From: Plecoglossus altivelis | Taxonomy: Eukaryota > Chordata > Actinopteri > Osmeriformes > Plecoglossidae | DNA length: 64,000 bases | Direction of reading: 5' to 3' | NCBI GenBank assembly: GCA_036571765.1 | Contig: BROE01000028.1 | Span: 6,689,283 to 6,753,282, forward strand | Shown here: piece by piece, positions 58,808 through 64,000 of the stretch | Position numbering within the stretch: position 1 is the first letter of the stretch | How the letters are laid out: each line of letters begins with the position of its first letter | Made by a program: the position numbers and the translations under genes | Notes under the pieces: model-generated | The model's input: the letters and a program-made list of their open reading frames with translations, nothing else | Databases searched by the model: none | What the model was told of the DNA's origin: nothing

Positions 58808-59653
58808 GTAAGACTTTTTTCAAGGACGAAACTCAACGTCAATATTCTAACTGAGACACATTACCCTCTCGAGTCGCACAGAAACAAAAATTTGCTCAGA
58901 TAATAACTGTATTTAGACATAAAGACTGTTAACATCCAGTCAGTTATCCAAAGTGTGACGCATGAGTAGGGATACAACTTCTTAAAACCCCCGTACTGTC
59001 GGGAGTTAAGACTAGCCAAGTTGTTTGACGTTTTGTGCTGCCCGCTAACAGTTTTATAGCCTCCAAATAACTGCTTAAACTGCGAGAAAACATACAAAAC
59101 AAGAGACAACAAAGCGTTTTCTGGCGTTCATGTGTTCCTCAAGCTTCAACATAAGTTGTCTTTTCAGCGCTAGCTCGTAGCTGGATTTGACTGTCGAAGC
59201 TGTGCAATTGTACAATGCGCCGGTTTTCCTAGTGTCGTCTAGATGCTTGTTGTGATACCCGGTGGCTAGATACAGCTAGAGCTCGACGATTAACGTAATA
59301 AACCCGGACAAAGGCACTTTGTGCCTCATCACTGGTCTTGATTCCATTATCGTGCTGTTGACGGGGCTTGGTGCTTAATGACCGGGGGACTGGGAGCAAG
59401 CAAGAATATGTTTTTTTCCCCCCCAAGCATCGCTTCAGTGTTGCTATCCAGCTGTACGTCGTACCAGCGGGACTTTGGAATGTTACAGTTGTGAACTTTG
59501 TAACATACCACATAGTTTGTAGTTGTTTAAGACTTGGCAAAGTTCTGGATAGACGATGTGCACCGTGTAGAGTAGATTAATTGTACTTGGATCCGTGACA
59601 AGAAATGTTTATGACAGCCATTGACCGTTTTATGTTCCCTTTCTCCGTTACAG

Positions 59654-59794
59654 CTAAATGCTGACGCGATGGCTATAATCTCGGCATGGGAGTGACGTGA
59701 CAGATTCCACGGTTTCCCGACTCAAAGCTCAACACCTCCGCGATGCCCGTAGCACGGAAGTAGGAGCAATCACACACAGGACAGGACGGCGAGA
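59654..59794 (+). promoter_or_regulatory. sh3rf1: SH3RF1 5' leader with four short uORFs
   Basis: Between the acceptor AG (59652-59653) and the start codon at 59795 there are four upstream ATGs with stops: 59658-59678, 59669-59695, 59686-59700 and 59743-59763. They encode 4 to 8 residues each. Such leaders usually lower translation of the main frame. Confidence 0.6.
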
Positions 59795-60175
59795 ATGGAC
59801 GAATCGGTGTTGTTGGACTTGCTGGAGTGCCCGGTGTGTCTCGAGCGTCTGGACGCCTCGGCTAAGGTCCTACCGTGCCAGCACACGTTCTGCCGGCGAT
59901 GCCTTCAGGGCATCTTGGGCTCGCGGGGGGAGCTGCGATGCCCAGAGTGCCGGACGCTCGTGGAATGCGCAGTGGACGAGCTACCCAGTAATATCCTCCT
60001 GGTACGGCTTCTCGACGGGATCAAACAGCGGCCTCGGAGACCCGGCCCCGCCACCGGCGTTTGTGCCAACGGCACGGCCGTTCCCGGGGTCAGGGTGCAA
60101 TCCGTCGGGCCGAGGGAGCAGGGGACACCTGGAGCACAGCTTCAGAGAACCCAGTCTAAGAGCACGCCCGTGAGG
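59795..60175 (+). CDS. sh3rf1: SH3RF1 (POSH), first coding exon, partial gene
   Basis: Encodes the first 127 residues of an E3 ubiquitin ligase and scaffold for Rac-JNK signalling, at the trans-Golgi and in the cytosol. The N-terminal RING finger is complete: C12, C15, C28, H30, C33, C36, C49 and C52. The flanks LLDLLECPVCLERLDASAKV and ELPSNILLVRLLDGIKQRP match the SH3RF1 family closely. The exon ends CCCGTGAGG/GTAAGT, in phase 0, at the position where the first SH3 domain exon follows in other vertebrates. That exon is not found in the remaining 3.8 kb, so the intron continues past the window. The exon is CpG-rich. NEK1 is upstream in the same orientation, as in human. Confidence 0.95.
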
Positions 60176-60463
60176 GTAAGTAACGACGCTTTGTGGCTCG
60201 GTGTGCATGGATGAGCGAGCGCGAATGTGGTTTTCCTGCTAGCCGGTGCCAAAACGCAGCGCAACAAAACGTAATATGCGTGGATAAAAAGCAGCATGTG
60301 TCGTTACTGCGCAGCTGTAATTTTCGCCATAGATGAACGGATATCATCACAGGGACCCCGAAGACAGCCAGCTGTCTAACTGCGCTGAAAACAACATTGG
60401 CTGAGCCCTCAGTAGTTGGGCCAACAGATATTTATCCCTCATCCGGTCAGCTGCAGCCAAGCT

Positions 60464-60892
60464 CTAGGGGATAGGTTTAGCTCAGTGGTTAGAACATTTG
60501 ACTGCAGATCAGAGGTTCAAATCCCCTTCTGCACATCACTTGGGATAATGGCATCTGTTACATACATACTTTATTATTATTATTAGATCAAACAGGATGG
60601 GAAGCACTTAAGAGGTCCATAACCAAAGTGTTGTGATGTTTTAGCTACACTGCACAATGTCACATTCTAGTTTAGATTTCAGTGTTGCTCTGAAGATGTT
60701 GTTTTTCACCTTGCCTGGCGGCTGAGATGTGGTTACTTTGCACCGTGCCATGTAAAAGACAGACCATTCGTTGAATGAAACCCGCTTAGTTCTGTACCTC
60801 ATGGATCTTTCCATCTCATTCTCCTCTGTCTGCCGACGTGCAAACGTTCTATATTTGGATTTAGCGTCTGCTAAATGAGTAAAAGGTAATTG
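60464..60892 (+). mobile_element. tRNA-Cys-derived SINE in SH3RF1 intron
   Basis: The head has GTTTAGCTCAGTGGTTA (A box), GACTGCAGATCAGAGG (tRNA-Cys anticodon arm) and GGTTCAAATCC (B box, 60514-60524). A (TTA)n stretch lies at 60570. A SINE-tail motif, AGCGTCTGCTAAATGAGT, lies near 60864-60882 and may be the same element or a second one. Confidence 0.65.
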
Positions 60893-61098
60893 TTTGGCTG
60901 TGAATGGTTACCCAGCCCACAGCCCTTCAGTGAGTCAGACAGAAGCAGGTGTTCCCGACACAGTCAAACTGTGTTCATCCAGCAGACTCCTTGATCCAAA
61001 GGAACATGCAAATAGTGAGGGAATCAAAACAGTGGGAGAGAGACTGTGTGTGAGCTCTGAGTGGATGGTGGTGGTCAGAGGCGAGGAACGTTCTGGAG

Positions 61099-61100
<2 letters not shown>

Positions 61101-61155
<55 letters not shown>
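61101..61155. repeat. (GT)n microsatellite
   Basis: Uninterrupted GT run. A second, TCTG-interrupted run lies at 61250-61304. Confidence 0.97.
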
Positions 61156-61157
<2 letters not shown>

Positions 61158-61519
61158 ACAAAGTAGTGTGATCCAAAGAGGTGGAATCCTATTAGCTTGT
61201 TATGGATTGAGCAGCTCTATAGTCTGGACTAAGCAGCTGACGGGAGAAAGTGTGAGTGTGTGTCTGTGTGTGTGTGTGTCTGTGTGTGTGTGTGTCTGTG
61301 TGTGCTGGATAATCACTTGTGAGAGCAGACCACTGAGCAGTATGGCTAGGCAGTTGTAATGGCAGCATCTGTGTGTGCCTCCACCTTTATTACAAACAGG
61401 CCTGTTTGAAACCCTGACTCTCCAACCACCTTTTGTCTCATGCCTCATATTGTTAATGTCTTCATTGACCTGAATGAGGCCAGGCTTATGAGAAGTGTAG
61501 AGAGACAGGTGTCTGGTGT

Positions 61520-62200
61520 TACATCACCGGGCTGCGCAGCCCGTGCCCTCGGAGCGCTCGTCTCCCCATGTTGCCTCTGTGTTCCAGTTGTCGGAATGTT
61601 CATCTGAGTCGATCGTTGTCACCCTGGCCAGAATAAGAGACTGTTGCTCACTTCATGATGCTGGCCATGTACCTTTGGTCCGTCTCTCTGACGGTATTTG
61701 TGTTCACGATGCTGTTACCATGATCTTTGCTCTTTCCCCCCCTCCCCTCCGCACCTTGTGCTGCTCTATTCTCCCGGTAAGCGAGGGTATTACTAAGGTT
61801 GCTTACAGAAACTAAGGGGTGCTTTTCCTACCTCTAAACGTGCTGTTAGATTCCCGATACAGAAATGTCTGTGGAGGCACTGCCCTAGTTGTCCATCCCC
61901 TCTTTCTCAAGGGGGCGGGGCATCGCGACTCGCCACCCGACTGGAACAGCTAGAGCCGGCCACCTCTCCACCTCAGCCGAAGTTTACCGACGAGGCCTCC
62001 CACGGAAGGCGATTCAAAGTTCTTTCTGGGTATCAGCCAGCCTGCCGCTCCCTGGTCCATTTTTCCAAACTTAGCCGGCCAGGGCCGAGTGACACGTGTG
62101 CCAGCTCGCTGAGCATAGCAGCCAAAAACGGCTTTCCCGGTCTGGTAGACTGCGACAGGGAGAGACAATATGATTCGACCCTCCCTTCTTCTCACGTTAT
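61520..62200. other. GC-rich, complex, unclassified block in SH3RF1 intron
   Basis: Non-repetitive, GC- and CpG-rich sequence between microsatellites and a pyrimidine tract. It contains frames of 99 codons (+, 61516-61815) and 81 codons (-, 61950-62195) that I do not recognise. It may be an old transposon, a conserved regulatory element or an unknown exon. Confidence 0.35.
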
Positions 62201-62504
62201 AATCCTTCCTCTTCCTCAGTCTTAATCTTCCTCTCTTCCCCTGCTCCTACATATTCCTCTCTCTCTCGCCTACTGTTTCTCTCCTCTCGCCCCTTACTCT
62301 CCTCTCTTCCCCATCCTCTGCGCTTTTCTTCCCCTCTCATTTGGCGTCTCTCTCGCCCCTTCCTCCTCGTTCCCTTACTCCGGTGTAAGGACTCTTATCG
62401 CCCTTCTCTCCTCTAGTCCCAGCTCGTCCGTGCACTGCCTCCGGAAAACAATCCTTAATTGATCCCCTCTCCTTGCTCCCTCTTCACTATTTGAGGCTTT
62501 ATAC

Positions 62505-63180
62505 TATCACCTCTCCTCTCCTCTTCCCCTCTCCTCTCCTCTTCCCCTCTCCTCTCATCTTCCCCTCTCCTCTCATCTTCCCCTCTCCTCTCATCTTCCC
62601 CTCTTCTCTCTTCCACTCTCCGTCTTCTCCTCTCCTCTTTTTCCCTCTCCCCTCTTTCCCTCTCCCCTCTTTCCCTCTCCTCTCCTCCTCCTTCTCTCCT
62701 CTCCTCTCTTTCCCTCTCCTTTTCTCTCTTTCCCTCTCCTTTCCTTTCTTTCCCTCTCCTTTCCTCTCTTTCCCTCTCCTTTCCTCTCTTTCCCTCCCCT
62801 CCCCCCTTCTCTCCTCCCCCTTCGCTCCTCTCCTCTTTTCCCCTCTCCTCTCGTCCCCTCTCCTCTCTTCCCCTCACCTCTCTTTGCCTACTCCGTACTC
62901 TTGGTCCCTCTCCTGGCTCCCACTCCTCTCCTCTCTTCCCCTCTCCTCTCCTCTCTTTCTCTCTCCTCTCGTTCCCTCTCCTCTCTTTTCCCTCTCCTCT
63001 CTTTCCCTCTCCTCCCCCCTTCTCTCCTCTCCTCTCTTCCCCTCTCCTCTCTTTCCCTCTTCTCTCTTTCCCTATCCTCTTCTCTCTTTCCCTCTCCTCT
63101 TCCCTTTTCTCCTCTCCTCTCCCTATTTCCCTTCTCCTCTCTTCTCTTCCCCTCTCCCCTCCTCTCCTCTCCTATTGTCT
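62505..63180. repeat. (TCTCC)n / CTTTCC pyrimidine satellite
   Basis: About 680 bases of CTCTCCTCTC, CTTCCCCTCT and CTTTCCCTCT units. The 248-codon frame across it is Ser/Pro/Leu/Phe only and not a gene. Confidence 0.93.
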
Positions 63181-63459
63181 GCAGTCTTTACCTCTTGGTT
63201 CATGTGTCCTGGTCTTTGAACAGTCCCCCAGCCCTGATTCCTATCTGGCAGAGAGACCAGGGGCCAGGGGGCACACTATTACAGGGTTTAGCTTTCTTCT
63301 GATCTGACCGTCTGACCGACACGGACGTCTGTGTATTAGTTTGTGTTTGTGTGGAGGGGGAGGATGCAGGTGGCTGAAGGCATTCAAGGCAAGGACCATA
63401 TTTTAAAGGTGTCAGAAGCAAACGGGACAAATGGGCTGGCAGCCTTGACCTCAACCACC

Positions 63460-63620
63460 CTCTCTCTCTCTTTCTCTTTTTCTTTTTCTCTCTTTCACTT
63501 TCTCTCCCTCTCTCTTCTCTTTCTCTCATTCTCTCTTTCTTTCTTTCTTTCTTTTTTTCTCTGTCTATCTCTCTCCCTCTCTTTCTCTCTGTCTTTTTCT
63601 TTCTCCCTCCCCACCTTCCT
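63460..63620. repeat. (CT)n / (TTTC)n microsatellite
   Basis: Runs of CTCT and TTTCTTTC with short interruptions. The rest to 64000 is intronic, with a GT run at 63757-63776 and another at about 63955-63985. Confidence 0.9.
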
Positions 63621-64000
63621 CTTCGCCACCCCCTTCCCCTCTTCCTTCCTCTCTCTCCACTTCTCTCCCTTGTCCCCCCTCTCCCAGTCACCAGTAGAGT
63701 ATTAACCTGACAGCTGTGTGACACCCTGGACGAGACCACTCTCACCTCACACAGATGTATTGTGTGTGTGTGTGTATGCGCGCGTTGACTCCTCCAACTG
63801 ACTGTTCCTGGGTCTTCCAGGTCTCTATTGACCCACTGGGACAGGGAGGTCAGGCTGGTACAGTGGGGTCAGAGGTCAGGGGCTGTTGGGGTCAGAGCCA
63901 ACAAAGATGAGGGAGGATGACATCTTCTAGTCTCTTTGCACTGCCTGCCCACCTCTGTGTGTGTGCGGTGTGGTGTGTGTGTGTGCAGTTGGTGTGCGGT

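Noticed and set aside
60464..60530. Functional tRNA-Cys gene
   Set aside because: A and B boxes are present, but the acceptor stem and several arms do not pair, and SINE-like sequence follows.
62473..63219. 248-codon open frame on the + strand
   Set aside because: It is the translation of a (CTCTCC)n satellite, low complexity throughout.

Overview
The window is vertebrate nuclear DNA from a ray-finned (teleost) fish. Genes are split into many exons with GT-AG introns, introns are short and full of tandem repeats, tRNA-derived SINEs are present, and there is an intact NLR gene of the fish-specific FISNA-NACHT-LRR-B30.2 type. The species cannot be named from this sequence alone. Gene models were built by hand from splice sites, reading phase and remembered orthologues; every listed exon chain keeps phase.

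Layout, left to right: (1) 1-3.9 kb, last coding exon and long 3' UTR of CPEB2 (+). (2) 3.9-8 kb, repeat-rich intergenic DNA: C/T and G/A minisatellites, microsatellites and a SINE. (3) 8.1-9.5 kb, C1QTNF7 (+), a secreted collagen/C1q-domain adipokine-like protein. (4) 10.1-16.2 kb, a complete nine-exon NLR immune receptor gene (-). (5) 17.4-31.0 kb, CC2D2A (+), a ciliary transition-zone protein, 38 coding exons found, crossed by a 415-base N gap. (6) 33.7-39.0 kb, FBXL5 (-), the iron-sensing F-box protein, tail to tail with CC2D2A. (7) 40.4-54.0 kb, NEK1 (+), a ciliary and DNA-damage kinase, 35 coding exons, head to head with FBXL5. (8) 54.9-58.4 kb, repeat-rich intergenic DNA. (9) 58.4-64 kb, 5' end of SH3RF1/POSH (+): a non-coding first exon, the RING-bearing first coding exon, and the start of a long intron.

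The CPEB2-C1QTNF7-CC2D2A-FBXL5 order and orientation match human 4p15, and NEK1-SH3RF1 matches the pair on human 4q33. The fish segment therefore joins two blocks that are far apart in human, and carries an NLR gene that is not at the human locus. These are not an operon; shared regulation is plausible only at the head-to-head pairs (NLR/CC2D2A and FBXL5/NEK1).

Points most worth a second look: long-unit minisatellites repeatedly start right at 5' splice sites, and in two CC2D2A introns they copy the donor itself; a tandem exon duplication in the NEK1 tail; the NLR gene sharing an upstream region with a ciliopathy gene; a gap-edge duplication inside a CC2D2A exon that looks like an assembly error; a 15-nt candidate microexon; a GC-AG intron in the NEK1 kinase domain; and an unclassified GC-rich island in the SH3RF1 intron. 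I did not find a clearly new multi-gene system.
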